NCBI RefSeq assembly: GCF_018919385.1
Contig: NZ_JAHLMF010000019.1
Coordinates: forward strand, 1 to 58,916
DNA length: 58,916 nucleotides
Direction: 5' to 3'
DNA from: Geomonas diazotrophica
Lineage (GTDB): Bacteria; Desulfobacterota; Desulfuromonadia; Geobacterales; Geobacteraceae
Shown: piece by piece, positions 1 through 7,965 of the stretch
Numbering within the stretch: position 1 is the first letter of the stretch
Layout of the letters: every line of letters starts with the position of its first letter
Notes under the pieces: generated by a model
Seen by the model: only the letters and a program-made list of their open reading frames with translations
Database searches by the model: none
What the model was told of the DNA's origin: nothing
Program-made: the position numbers and the translations under genes

Positions 1-55
1 CAACGGCTACTTTGGCTTTGAATTCTGCGCTGTGACGGGTGCGATGTTGTGGCAT
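1..55 (-). CDS. IS3-family transposase OrfA, N-terminal fragment
   Basis: An ATG at 53-55 on the minus strand opens an 18-codon reading frame beginning MPQHRTRHSAEFKAKVAV, which then leaves the window. The basic start followed by S-A-E-F-K-A-K-V-A is the usual beginning of IS3-family OrfA (the helix-turn-helix protein made before the frameshift into OrfB). A purine-rich ribosome binding site (GAGGAGAGG) lies just upstream. Incomplete at the window edge. Confidence 0.8.
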   Translation of the reverse strand, partial: MPQHRTRHSAEFKAKVAV

Positions 56-86
56 TGAACCTCTCCTCTGGAAATAGGTCGGTCCA
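1..86 (-). mobile_element. IS3-family insertion sequence, 5' terminal fragment (cut by window edge)
   Basis: The element reads leftward out of the window. Its outer end is placed at base 86, where the minus strand begins TGGACCGACCTATTTCCAGA. This matches, imperfectly but over about 30 bases (shared TGG, AGAGGA and GTT blocks), the end of the IS fragment at 58784. The OrfA start lies just inside. Only 86 bases are present. The IS3 assignment rests on the OrfA start here and the OrfB end at the other edge; the exact group is not determined. Confidence 0.8.
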
Positions 87-153
87 TTGCTTATCACCCT
101 GTCTCAAAAACCGCAACCACTTCAACTCGAACCAGTGAAGGGGTGATCCCCCT

Positions 154-186
154 AAAAGGCCTTTGGTACCGCCAAGGGCTTTTTCG
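154..186 (+). terminator. Possible intrinsic terminator
   Basis: A stem pairs CCTTTGG with CCAAGGG and is followed by CTTTTTCGTTTT. No gene on the plus strand ends before it inside the window, so it may terminate transcription leaving the IS or a gene that the IS has displaced. A second small GGGG/CCCC hairpin sits at 140-151. Confidence 0.4.
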
Positions 187-323
187 TTTTCCGGTTCAGG
201 AATTCAACCGTTACCTCAGCACCGTGGGCGTTCTAGTAATAAAAGTACATCTGCCGTATAATCGTGGTATGGAACAGGAATAGAACTTTTACGTAATGCA
301 ATCTTACTACAAGGAGTAACATC

Positions 324-464
324 ATGAGTAAAGGCCAAGACAGCAAGAAATCATCCAAAAAGGAGCCGGCAAAAACACAAAAAGAAAAGAAGGCCGACAA
401 ACGGCTCAAAAAAGAGGAAAAAACCTCTGGCGTAAAGCTCACGATCGTACACAGTCCGTCTTGA
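324..464 (+). CDS. Small lysine-rich basic protein, 46 aa
   Basis: The frame starts MSKGQDSKKSSKKEPAKTQK and remains strongly charged (Lys/Glu/Asp) up to a short hydrophobic tail ending VHSPS. A strong ribosome binding site (AAGGAG) lies eight bases before the ATG, and a TATAAT -10 box is at 257-262 although no good -35 is visible. Similar short Lys-rich proteins beginning GQDSKK occur widely in bacteria as uncharacterised families, from memory. Nothing indicates a specific function; nucleic-acid or ribosome binding is only a guess from its charge. The overlapping minus-strand frame is a shadow. Confidence 0.6.
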   Translation: MSKGQDSKKSSKKEPAKTQKEKKADKRLKKEEKTSGVKLTIVHSPS

Positions 465-617
465 TACTGTTATCGAAGACAGCGACAGTCCGCGGTACTT
501 TACCGCCTCTTGACAGCCACCGCGCTGCCGCTCTTCTTCCCTCCGAATTTCACACGCAACGGGTCTCCTCCAGCCTGCTCTTCACGTAACAAACCGTCTA
601 TAACAATAGGAGAAATC

Positions 618-743
618 ATGATCCTCGCAATAGTGGTTACCTGTGTCTTTTGTGCCGCGGCCCTCGCCCTCCTGAACAAGGGGCCGATGGACCGCCAATC
701 CAAGCAGAGCACGGCCTACTGGGCGCGATTCGAAGGTAAATAG
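618..743 (+). CDS. Small single-pass membrane protein, 41 aa
   Basis: The start at 618 is chosen because an AGGAGAAATC ribosome binding site precedes it; a longer frame from 510 has no such site. The protein begins MILAIVVTCVFCAAALALLN, a single hydrophobic helix, followed by a short polar tail rich in Lys, Arg and Gln (ending ARFEGK). Function unknown. Its stop lies directly against the integrase remnant, so it may be cargo or debris of the same integrated element. Confidence 0.5.
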   Translation: MILAIVVTCVFCAAALALLNKGPMDRQSKQSTAYWARFEGK

Positions 744-744
744 A

Positions 745-999
745 CCATATACAAATCGCATCTCCTTCGCAGCATGGAGCCTCCTAGTCGGCATCAACCC
801 GCTACGACTCGTCAAGCTGATGGGACATGCTTTGAAACAGATGGTTTATGAGGTGTACGGGAATTACGTGGAAGGGCTGCAAGAGGGCGGGGAGAGAGTC
901 TTCGACTACCTGGGGCGCGACTTCGTTATACCCCGGAAAAGCAAATCCCCGATTCCGTTTGGGACGGAACCGGGGACAGTTTCGAAAGGTTCGCTCTAA
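745..999 (+). pseudogene. Tyrosine recombinase (phage-type integrase) C-terminal remnant
   Basis: In one open frame of 84 codons the sequence reads FAAWSLLVGINPLRLVKLMGH, then ALKQMVYEVYGNYVEG. This is the final part of a tyrosine recombinase: the box II (L-M-G-H) histidine and the nucleophile Tyr in the M-V-Y-E-V-Y segment. The catalytic domain upstream, including the box I Arg, is missing, and there is no start codon or ribosome binding site. The stop at 997-999 lies 24 bases from the 3' end of tRNA-Gly, the classic position of an integrase at an attachment site. I read it as the scar of an integrated element whose remainder was lost or displaced, possibly by the IS. Confidence 0.75.
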
Positions 1000-1023
1000 A
1001 CACCTGAACCTGTTGTCGTTAAT

Positions 1024-1098
<75 letters not shown>

Positions 1099-1145
1099 TC
1101 AGCAGAGATCAGCTTTATAGCAAAACGGGTTTGCGCAGTCAACCC

Positions 1146-1173
1146 AAAAATTCCGCCTTCGGGCGGTTTTTTT
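1146..1173. terminator. Bidirectional terminator between response regulator and tRNA-Gly
   Basis: A 5-bp CCGCC/GGCGG stem with a TTCG tetraloop at 1153-1166 is flanked by T-runs in both directions (seven T on the plus strand, AATTTTT on the minus). On the minus strand it lies downstream of the response regulator at 1248. Confidence 0.75.
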
Positions 1174-1247
1174 CGCCGGCTCGGAAAAAGGCCGCTGCAT
1201 CGGCATCTTTCGCGGATCGGCTCTCCTGGCGGGTTCGCGGTACCGCG

Positions 1248-1625
1248 CTACTTGCCGGTGAGCAGCTTGCGGATACTTTCGTAGATTTCCTTGGGCACGA
1301 AGGGCTTCATCAGGATACCCTTGGCTCCCGCATCGAGAGCGGCCTGGGTGTCGCAATCGAAATCGGAGGCGCTGGCTATCAGAACCCGGGCGTTGGGGTC
1401 CAGGGCGAGCAGGTCCTTGGTAGCATCGATGCCGTTTTTGTCTGGCATGTAGATGTCCATGATCACGATGTGCGGGCGCAGGGCGCGGTACCTCTCCAGG
1501 GCCTCGGCGCCGTCACCGGCCTCCCCGACTACGGTGAAGCCGATCTTCTCCAGCACGGCGCGCAACACCTGGCGAAAAAACATTTCGTCATCGACGATGA
1601 GAATCCTCACGTCCTTCAAAGCCAT
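1248..1625 (-). CDS. Single-domain response regulator (CheY/Spo0F type), 125 aa
   Basis: A lone receiver domain. The acidic pair D12-D13 follows the first strand (ILIVDDE), the phospho-acceptor is D57 in IVIMDIYMP, S85 takes the Thr/Ser switch position, and K107 is in GILMKPF. The usual proline follows the invariant Lys. No output domain is attached, so it must act by phosphotransfer or protein contact. A GGAGG site precedes the ATG by six bases. It stands alone on the minus strand; its kinase partner cannot be told from position, though hybrid kinases and a CheA without a dedicated CheY lie nearby. Confidence 0.9.
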   Translation of the reverse strand: MALKDVRILIVDDEMFFRQVLRAVLEKIGFTVVGEAGDGAEALERYRALRPHIVIMDIYMPDKNGIDATKDLLALDPNARVLIASASDFDCDTQAALDAGAKGILMKPFVPKEIYESIRKLLTGK

Positions 1626-1720
1626 GCCGACCTCCGCACGCTGATTCCACAGCCACTTCTATTTAGCATCCTCTTATACTTTTTTTACAGTCAAAAGTCA
1701 AAATGCTGTCTCACTTTTTT

Positions 1721-2266
1721 TCAATCTGTCAGCCGGTACAGTGCCGCCACTGCGTGGCTGCAGTAATAGTGGCAGATGCGCTCGAAACGGAAGGGCGTTA
1801 ATTCCCTGTCGAGTTGATCATGGGTGTAGCTCCTAGCATTGCAGTCACAACTGTAATAATGCTGTAGCAGCGATGCACAAGGAACTATATCGTCATGCCT
1901 GCTGTTGACTTCGATGAGGAATAAACCTCCTTGACGCAGATTGGCCACGACGTTTTCCAAGTACTGCTTTCTGCTGTTCCGCGTGGCGAGGATGTTGAAG
2001 ACGAAGGTGGAGAGCACCAGGTCCACGCAAAGCCCCGCCCTCGGCAATTCACCGACCGTCAGAATCCCCGCCAGTCTCCCCGCCTCGGGATGGACCGCGA
2101 GCGCCTTCACCTGCTCAGGGACATCGGCCGCATACACCTGGAACCCCTCCCCGGTGAGATAGAGCGCGTTGCGCAGCCGACCCGCACCGTAGTCGAGCAC
2201 CCCGCGTACCTGGGTGAGCCTGAAGAAGCGTGCGTATCGGATCACACTGCTGGCTGGTCTGATCAT
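1721..2266 (-). CDS. Class I SAM-dependent methyltransferase, 181 aa
   Basis: Residues 23-37 (VLDYGAGRLRNALYL) match motif I of class I methyltransferases, followed by an acidic residue after the second strand (YAADVPE). The segment DLVLSTFVFNIL has the position of the post-motif strand, and LRQGGLFLIEV matches the usual motif III. The protein is short and lacks an obvious substrate domain; substrate unknown. A GGGAGG site lies five bases before the ATG. The reading frame is notably rich in Cys/Tyr near the C-terminus (HYYSCDCNA), which could be a metal or thiol site, but this is speculative. Confidence 0.75.
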   Translation of the reverse strand: MIRPASSVIRYARFFRLTQVRGVLDYGAGRLRNALYLTGEGFQVYAADVPEQVKALAVHPEAGRLAGILTVGELPRAGLCVDLVLSTFVFNILATRNSRKQYLENVVANLRQGGLFLIEVNSRHDDIVPCASLLQHYYSCDCNARSYTHDQLDRELTPFRFERICHYYCSHAVAALYRLTD

Positions 2267-2428
2267 GTCGCCTCCCGGGAACCGGCCGCAGCTGCCGATA
2301 CTCCAGCAACCTGCGCGGCCGGTGTCGTTTTTTCACCCGGTCAATTGTATAGCAATCCGGAAGAAGATTAATCGATTCAAATTTTCTTTTCCGCGGCAGA
2401 GCCGTTTGCGATTTTTATCAAAAATGGG

Positions 2429-2457
2429 TTGACACCCGGTCGGCGCGTTATTATTAT
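2429..2457 (+). promoter_or_regulatory. Sigma-70 promoter of the riboswitch transcript
   Basis: A perfect -35 (TTGACA, 2429-2434), a 17-base spacer and a near-consensus -10 (TATTAT, 2452-2457) place the transcription start at about 2464, immediately ahead of riboswitch helix P1. Confidence 0.85.
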
Positions 2458-2465
2458 CATGCCCT

Positions 2466-2572
2466 GTAAAGGGGAGTAGCTATCGGCCGGAGAAATGGCC
2501 GACTTCTGGTTCGTCAAGACGGTGGCAACACCCGGGCCCGAGGATAATTCTTAATAACAGCAAGACCTTTAC
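2466..2572 (+). promoter_or_regulatory. yybP-ykoY Mn2+ riboswitch
   Basis: The leader carries the conserved yybP-ykoY blocks: AAAGGGGAGTAGC at 2468-2480, an internal CGTCAA, and AGCAAGACCTTT at 2559-2570. P1 is formed by GTAAAGG (2466-2472) with CCTTTAC (2566-2572). These elements are known from the manganese-sensing riboswitch family. The 3' strand of P1 is also the 5' arm of the terminator that follows, so Mn2+ binding that stabilises P1 should block termination and turn expression on. The downstream genes are a ribbon-helix-helix protein and a Tim44-like protein rather than a recognisable Mn exporter. Confidence 0.92.
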
Positions 2573-2612
2573 CTGTAGCGAGCAGTCGCCCCGGGTAAAG
2601 GTCTTTTTTTTT
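2564..2612 (+). terminator. Riboswitch expression-platform terminator
   Basis: A perfect 10-bp stem GACCTTTACC (2564-2573) / GGTAAAGGTC (2594-2603) is followed by nine T. The left arm overlaps the 3' strand of riboswitch P1 (2566-2572), so the two structures exclude each other. Confidence 0.9.
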
Positions 2613-2684
2613 ATCGTCACACGGCGCCGCCGTGCTGCAACGGCGCCCTTTGCAACAGGCAAAGACCTGAAAGGAGAGGGAAAA

Positions 2685-2960
2685 ATGGAACAGAAACAAT
2701 ACATGACCCAAGTAAAGAAAAAATCCGCCAGGAAGAAAAAGGAGCCCAAGGAGCCGGTACTGAAGAACGTGGTGTCGCTCAGGGTGAGTGACCAGGAGAA
2801 GCGCCTGCTGGAGCGTCTCACCAAGGCAACCTCGCTCAACGTATCGGACCTGGTGCGCGAGGCGATCGGCTTCTGGCTCGCCAAGGGGCTCCCGAAGGGG
2901 CGCATCCGCAGTACCGCAGGAAGGATCCCGGTGCAGCCGCTGCAACTGGCCGGCAACTGA
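2685..2960 (+). CDS. Ribbon-helix-helix (CopG-like) protein, 91 aa
   Basis: After a Lys-rich start (residues 1-25, KKKSARKKKEPKEP) comes NVVSLRVSDQEKRLLERL, then ATSLNVSDLVREAIGFWL. This has the strand-helix-helix pattern of the MetJ/Arc/CopG fold: a beta strand with alternating residues, then the S-x-L-V-R-E second helix. Such proteins are usually DNA-binding dimers, autorepressors or antitoxins. No toxin follows; the next gene, 28 bases on, is the Tim44-like protein, so the two probably share the riboswitch-controlled transcript. Start set by AAAGGAGAGGG. A role in regulating its own operon is inference. Confidence 0.75.
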   Translation: MEQKQYMTQVKKKSARKKKEPKEPVLKNVVSLRVSDQEKRLLERLTKATSLNVSDLVREAIGFWLAKGLPKGRIRSTAGRIPVQPLQLAGN

Positions 2961-2988
2961 ACCAACCAACACACAGGAGAATAACCAC

Positions 2989-3951
2989 ATGAAACGGAAC
3001 ATCGCCAAGGCTTTTGCACTCTTTGCCGCAGTATTGCTGCTCAGCTCGACGGTGCTGGAAACCAGCGCCCATGCCCGCGCAGCCGGAGGACGCTCCATCG
3101 GGAGCCGCGGTACCCGCAGCTACTCGACCCCGGGTACCACGTACCGCCAGTCCACCCCGTCCCAGCAGTCGACCCCCTCCCCCATGCAGCAGCCGCAGAT
3201 GCAGCAACCCTCCGCAGGTGGCGGCTTCCTGCGCAGCATGGCCGGCGGCATCGCGGGCGGTCTTTTGGGCGGCATGCTCTTCAGGGGGCTCGCCGGCGCA
3301 GGCGGGATGGGATACGGCGGCGGTGGCATCGGGCTCTTCGACATCCTGCTGCTGGCCGGCATCGGCTACCTGATCTACCGCATGGTGCGCAGGCGGCGCG
3401 GCGAGGCGCAGCTGCAGAGCGTCTCGACAGGCTACGGCTCCCAGGGGTACGACGCCTACCAGCAGAGCGTCCCGGCTTCCTACCGCGTGGAGGAACCGGC
3501 CCGGGACGACGTCCAGACCGGGCTGTCGCACCTGCGCCAGATGGACCCCGGCTTCGACGAGGGGCGCTTCAAGGACCTGGTGATGGACAACTTCTTCAAG
3601 ATCCAGGGGGGGTGGATGAACCGCGACCTGCAGGCGCTCTCGCCCCTGCTCACTCCCGAGATGCAGGGGGTCTTCCGCGAGGACATCGAGCGTCTGCTGC
3701 GCGAGGGGCGGGTGAACCGGCTGGAGAACATCGCGGTGCGCAGCGTGGAGCTCGCCGAGGTCTGGCAGGAGGCGGGGCAGGACTACGTCACCGCCCTCAT
3801 CTACGCCAACCTGCTCGACTACACCACCGACGAGCGCGGCAGCGTGCTCGAGGGGAGCAAGACCGAGCCGGTCAAGTTCGAGGAGTACTGGACCTTCACG
3901 AGGCCGGTGGGCAACAACAGCTGGCGCCTCGCGGCGATCAACCAGAAATAG
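2989..3951 (+). CDS. Tim44-like domain membrane protein, 320 aa
   Basis: The start at 2989 follows ACAGGAGAATAACC and gives a proper signal-like start (KRNIAKAFALFAAVLLLSS); a longer frame upstream overlaps the previous gene. The order is: signal or TM (about 5-25), a Ser/Pro/Gln low-complexity stretch (about 45-75), a glycine-rich hydrophobic segment (about 80-135, GGGIGLFDILLLAGIGYLIY), then from about 185 a Tim44/MRPL45-type NTF2-like domain (FKDLVMDNFFKIQGGWMNRD, EEYWTFTRPVGNNSWRLAAI). Bacterial members are membrane-anchored and of unclear function; the fold binds lipids or peptides in mitochondria. Its position under a Mn2+ riboswitch suggests a response to metal excess or envelope stress. 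Confidence 0.85.
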   Translation: MKRNIAKAFALFAAVLLLSSTVLETSAHARAAGGRSIGSRGTRSYSTPGTTYRQSTPSQQSTPSPMQQPQMQQPSAGGGFLRSMAGGIAGGLLGGMLFRGLAGAGGMGYGGGGIGLFDILLLAGIGYLIYRMVRRRRGEAQLQSVSTGYGSQGYDAYQQSVPASYRVEEPARDDVQTGLSHLRQMDPGFDEGRFKDLVMDNFFKIQGGWMNRDLQALSPLLTPEMQGVFREDIERLLREGRVNRLENIAVRSVELAEVWQEAGQDYVTALIYANLLDYTTDERGSVLEGSKTEPVKFEEYWTFTRPVGNNSWRLAAINQK

Positions 3952-3970
3952 GGCCAGCAGAATAAGATCA

Positions 3971-4105
3971 AGATTGAGATTTAGATAGAGCAAAGATGCA
4001 AAAGGGCGCCCCCATCCGGGGGCGCCCTTCTATTTTTGACACTATTGCCTGTTTTCGATTCCGCTATGTTGCTACTCCAGTCTCTCTTAATCTAAATCTT
4101 AATCT
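3971..4105. repeat. Inverted repeat arms flanking a shared terminator
   Basis: AGATTGAGATTTAGAT (3971-3986) and ATCTAAATCTTAATCT (4090-4105) are inverted copies with 15 of 16 positions paired, enclosing the GC-rich terminator. The right arm covers the last codons and stop of the minus-strand kinase, so the end of that gene is part of the structure. Confidence 0.7.
4002..4037. terminator. Bidirectional terminator between convergent genes
   Basis: A perfect 12-bp stem, AAGGGCGCCCCC (4002-4013) / GGGGGCGCCCTT (4018-4029), with loop ATCC, is followed by CTATTTTT on the plus strand and by CTTTTGC on the minus. It serves the Tim44-like gene and the convergent hybrid kinase. Confidence 0.9.
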
Positions 4106-7100
4106 GAATTTCGGTCCAACACCTCCCTGACCTTGTGCAGCAGCGCCATCGGCTGCACCGGTTTCATGATCAGGTCGACGCTCTCGTCGAAGACGCCGCG
4201 CTTTTTCATGAAGTCGGCGGTGTAGCCGCTGGAATAGAGGACCTTGGCCGCAGGATCGATCCTCCTGATCTCCTCGAAGGCCTCCCTGCCGTTTTTCCCC
4301 GGCATGATCACGTCCATCAGCACCAGGTCGATCCTGCCGCGGTGCTCCAGGAACTTCTGCACGCAGTCGCCGCCGTCCACCGCCAGCACCACCCGGTAGC
4401 CGTACTTTTTCAGCAGCGACTCGACCAGCCCCCTGACGCTGGCATCATCCTCCGCCACCAGGACGGTCTCGGTCCCCGGCACCGGCGCAGCCAGATGCGG
4501 CTCACCGGCAAGCGCTCCCGCTTCGGCGGCGGCCTCGGGGAGGTAGATCTTGAACGTGGTCCCCTCACCCGGCTCGCTGTAGACGTTGATGAATCCCTTG
4601 TGCTGCTTGACGATGCCGTACACGATGGACATCCCGAGCCCGGTCCCCTTGCCGACCGCCTTGGTGGAGAAAAACGGCTCGAATATCCTGTCGCGGGTGG
4701 TCCGGTCCATGCCGTTGCCGGAATCGGAGACGATGATGCAGGCGTAACGTCCCGGGTCCCCGTACCCCTGGGACCTGGCGTAGGCCTCGTCCACCTGCTG
4801 CCAGCAGGTCTGGATGGTGAGGGTACCGCCGTCGGGCATGGCGTCCCGGGCGTTGGTGGCGAGATTCATCAGCACCTGCTCCAGCTGGCTCCCGTCGGCG
4901 CAGACGTGCACCTGCTCCTGTGCCGGGTTGAACTGCAGTTCGACGTCCTCCCCGATGATGCGCAGCAGGAACTTCTGCACCTGTCCCACCAGCGCGTTCA
5001 GATCGAGGGTGCGCGGGTTCATGACCTGCTTCCGGCTGAAGGTGAGCAGCCCGCGGGTGAGCTGCGAGCCCCGCTCGGCGGCCGCGATGATCTGGTCCAC
5101 CTGCTCGTGCTGCTGGGTGCTGAGCGAGCCGTCCAGCCCCAGGAAGTTGCCGTAACCCACGATGACGGTGAGGATGTTGTTGAAATCGTGGGCGATCCCC
5201 CCCGCCAGGTGCCCGATGGCCTCCATCTTCTGGGACTGCCTGAGCTGCTCCTCGAGGTGCTTCTTATCGGTCTGGTCGCTGATCACGCAGGCGATCCTGG
5301 TGTTGCCCCCCTGGTCCTCGACCGGCGTGTAGGTCACGGTCACCGAACGCACCCCGCGTTCCGGGAAGGCCTGCTCCATCTCGAAGCGCACCGACTGCCC
5401 GGCCAGACAGGCGTCCAGGTGGTTCTTGATCTGGGCGAAATGCTCCTCGCCCACGACGTCGAGCACGGTCCGCCCCACCACCTGCTCTATGGTGAGATTG
5501 CGGTAGCGCAGGAAGGCGCCGTTGGCCATGCGGTAGCGGTAGTCGCGGTCCAGGACACAGATCAGGTCGCGGGAGCACTCGATCACCTTCAGGTACTCGA
5601 GCAGCCGCTCCTCGGAGCGCTTCTTCTCGGAGATATGCTGCGCCTGCTGCACGTTCTGCACGGCCATGCGGGAGAGCTGCCCCGCGATCTGGTACAACGC
5701 CTCGCAGACCTTGCGGAACTTTTCCCGGGACATCCGGTTCACCAGGGAGAGCGCCTCCCGGTATGCCGCGGGGTCGGCCCCGATTTCGTCGGCGTAGGCG
5801 GCCATCTTTTCCAGGTCAGCGTCCTCGTCCAGCACCTGGCCGACGAGCCAGTTGCCGACGTGGTGCCCCCCGACGCTGATGGTGGCGCAGCCGTCCCACA
5901 ACCCGGCGCTCAGGCAGGGCTGCATGCCGAGGCCGTCCTGGCTGGCGCTGCCGAGATAGCAGCTGGAGCGGGTGCAGTTGGCGAGGCCGCGCTCGGTCTT
6001 TCTCACGATGTCGCTGCACGGGGAGCAGAAGTTGCTCGGGCGGGTGACCGGGCGCCCCGCGGCGTCGGTGATGATCGATGCGACGCCGGAGGCCTGCGCG
6101 AAGGCGTCCTGGATCGCCTGCAGCTCGTCCAGGTCGAAGAGGTCCTCCATGGAGATCGCCTCGATGTGCACCATCGGCTCGGTGAGCACGGCCAGCCGGT
6201 GCTCCAGCGCCTCTTCCATCCTTTTGCGTTCCGTGATGTCGCGCACGACCGCGTAGTCGTACTCGGTCCCGGCGTAGCTGAAGTAGTTGGCGGTGACCTC
6301 CACCGGCACCAGGCGGCCGTCCCGGGCCAGGTGCGTCCCCTCGAACTGGAGGCTCCCCCGCTCCTTGAGCGTCTCCCAGGTTTCCCGCCACCGCTCGGCA
6401 TCGCACCCCGGGCGCAGGTCGCCGATCCGCATGGACCGGAACTCGGCCTCGGTGTAGCCGAGCATGGCGGTCGCGGCCCCGTTCACCTCGCAGATCCTGC
6501 CGTCGGGGCTGATCCAGTACCCCGCGTCCTTCATGTTGTCCATGGCGAACTTCTTGAGGTTCAATTCCTCGAGGTGGTTCATCGCCTCCAGCTCCTGGGC
6601 CATTCGGGAGCTGGCGATGCCGAGCAGCGTCTCGATCAGGGCGGGGTTTTGCAGCGGCGAGCGGCTCATGATGCCGAGCAGGCCGATCCCCTTTCCTTGG
6701 GCGTCCCAAAGCGGAGCCGCCGCGTACCCCTGCACCGCCAGGTCCCGCAGGATCCCGTCTTCCGGGAACAGCGCGCTCACCTCCCGGGGGTAGACGCAGA
6801 CGTTCTTCCCCATGACGTTGTCGCAGGGGGTGCCGGCCAGCCGGTAGGTGATGTCGCTGCCGCCCCCCGACCGGGCGTAGAAGCCGTGGGTCCGGGCAGA
6901 GCCCCCATCCGGGGTCAGTTGGGCCACGAAGGCGTAGTCGACGTCGAGGCAGTTGGCCAGGTAACGGTTGATGCCGTAAAGAAGCTCGTCGGCGCGCTGT
7001 CTGGCGCCGCACTCGTTGATGAAGAAGAGCGTCTCCTCGATCATCTTCCGGTCCGCCGCCTGCTTGACGAGCTCGGCCGTCTTTTTCCGCACCTGGAGGC

Positions 7101-7965
7101 GGAGCAGCACGATGAAGACGCCGGCAGCGGCAAGGAACAGGATCAGGCCGGTAAGGGTCGGGGTCAGCCAGCCGGGCACCACGTGGAGGGAAGCGGCGTC
7201 GCCGTGAGACCAGCGATCCAGGGCCTTGTGGTAGGGAGAGCCCTCGGTGCCGCGCCATCCCGTCAGGTAACGGTCCAGTGTGGCGAGGAGGTCGGCGTTG
7301 CGCCCCTTCCCCGTGGCGAGGAAGATGTCGAAGGGGTTGAAGATGATGCCGGAGGAAACCAGGCCGTACTGGTACTGCTTGGCGGCGCCGAAGGTGTTGT
7401 TGACGACGCCGGCATCGACCCGACCGGCGGCCACCGCCTGGAAGATCTCCTCGAAGTTGCCGTACTCAACGAAGCGGCAGTTGATGCCGAACTTCTCCAC
7501 CATGTTGCGAAAGCTCGCCCCGTTGAAGTCACGCTTCATCACGGCGATCTGCTTCCCCTCGACGTCCTTGATGCTGTTCAGGTTCGCCCTGCGCGGGACG
7601 TAGAGTTCCCCCCAGACGGTGAGCAGCGGCACCTTGCCGTAGTCGAGGAACTGGGTCCGCTCGCTGGTCCAGGCGACGCTGGTCAAGAGGTCGACCTCGC
7701 CGTTTTTGATGCGGGAGATCCCCTCGGCCCAGTCGCCGTAGACGTATTGGATGCGCCACCCCTCCCTGCGCGCGATTTCGGCAAGGGTGTCGACGTAGAA
7801 GCCCTGGATGCTGCCATCCTTGGCCTGGAAGATGCCGGGGTAGAAGTTGAACGCGGCGACGCGCACCGTCTGCTGGGTAGCGGCGGCAAGGCGGATCTGG
7901 AGGGAGAGCATGCCGAACAGGCACGCGGCAAGGAGGATGAAAAAGCGTCGGGTAACGAACTGCAC
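4099..7965 (-). CDS. Hybrid sensor kinase with periplasmic SBP_bac_3, GAF, PAS, PocR, PAS, kinase and receiver domains, 1288 aa
   Basis: Domains in order: signal/TM (about 7-28); a periplasmic solute-binding type 3 domain (about 33-262, with NGEVDLLTSVAWTSERTQFL); TM (about 268-290); GAF (about 310-465); PAS (about 470-590, ISPDGRICEVNGAA); PocR (about 605-770, with Cys-rich FCSPCSDIVRKTERGLANC); PAS (about 790-905, LICVLDRDYRYRMANGAF); HisKA with H in GGIAHDFNN; HATPase (GTGLGMSIVYGI); receiver from 1166 with D1218 in VLMDVIMP and K in LIMKPVQP. SBP_bac_3 modules sense amino acids or similar solutes; PocR is a ligand-sensing domain for small organic molecules. No DNA-binding output. GTG start with CGGAG upstream. 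It lies 174 bases downstream of cheA on the same strand. A close paralog is at 55224. Confidence 0.92.
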   Translation of the reverse strand: MQFVTRRFFILLAACLFGMLSLQIRLAAATQQTVRVAAFNFYPGIFQAKDGSIQGFYVDTLAEIARREGWRIQYVYGDWAEGISRIKNGEVDLLTSVAWTSERTQFLDYGKVPLLTVWGELYVPRRANLNSIKDVEGKQIAVMKRDFNGASFRNMVEKFGINCRFVEYGNFEEIFQAVAAGRVDAGVVNNTFGAAKQYQYGLVSSGIIFNPFDIFLATGKGRNADLLATLDRYLTGWRGTEGSPYHKALDRWSHGDAASLHVVPGWLTPTLTGLILFLAAAGVFIVLLRLQVRKKTAELVKQAADRKMIEETLFFINECGARQRADELLYGINRYLANCLDVDYAFVAQLTPDGGSARTHGFYARSGGGSDITYRLAGTPCDNVMGKNVCVYPREVSALFPEDGILRDLAVQGYAAAPLWDAQGKGIGLLGIMSRSPLQNPALIETLLGIASSRMAQELEAMNHLEELNLKKFAMDNMKDAGYWISPDGRICEVNGAATAMLGYTEAEFRSMRIGDLRPGCDAERWRETWETLKERGSLQFEGTHLARDGRLVPVEVTANYFSYAGTEYDYAVVRDITERKRMEEALEHRLAVLTEPMVHIEAISMEDLFDLDELQAIQDAFAQASGVASIITDAAGRPVTRPSNFCSPCSDIVRKTERGLANCTRSSCYLGSASQDGLGMQPCLSAGLWDGCATISVGGHHVGNWLVGQVLDEDADLEKMAAYADEIGADPAAYREALSLVNRMSREKFRKVCEALYQIAGQLSRMAVQNVQQAQHISEKKRSEERLLEYLKVIECSRDLICVLDRDYRYRMANGAFLRYRNLTIEQVVGRTVLDVVGEEHFAQIKNHLDACLAGQSVRFEMEQAFPERGVRSVTVTYTPVEDQGGNTRIACVISDQTDKKHLEEQLRQSQKMEAIGHLAGGIAHDFNNILTVIVGYGNFLGLDGSLSTQQHEQVDQIIAAAERGSQLTRGLLTFSRKQVMNPRTLDLNALVGQVQKFLLRIIGEDVELQFNPAQEQVHVCADGSQLEQVLMNLATNARDAMPDGGTLTIQTCWQQVDEAYARSQGYGDPGRYACIIVSDSGNGMDRTTRDRIFEPFFSTKAVGKGTGLGMSIVYGIVKQHKGFINVYSEPGEGTTFKIYLPEAAAEAGALAGEPHLAAPVPGTETVLVAEDDASVRGLVESLLKKYGYRVVLAVDGGDCVQKFLEHRGRIDLVLMDVIMPGKNGREAFEEIRRIDPAAKVLYSSGYTADFMKKRGVFDESVDLIMKPVQPMALLHKVREVLDRNSD

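Noticed and set aside
2788..2988. Extension of the Tim44-like gene to an upstream start
   Set aside because: It would overlap most of the ribbon-helix-helix gene in another frame. The ATG at 2989 has its own ribosome binding site and signal-like N-terminus.
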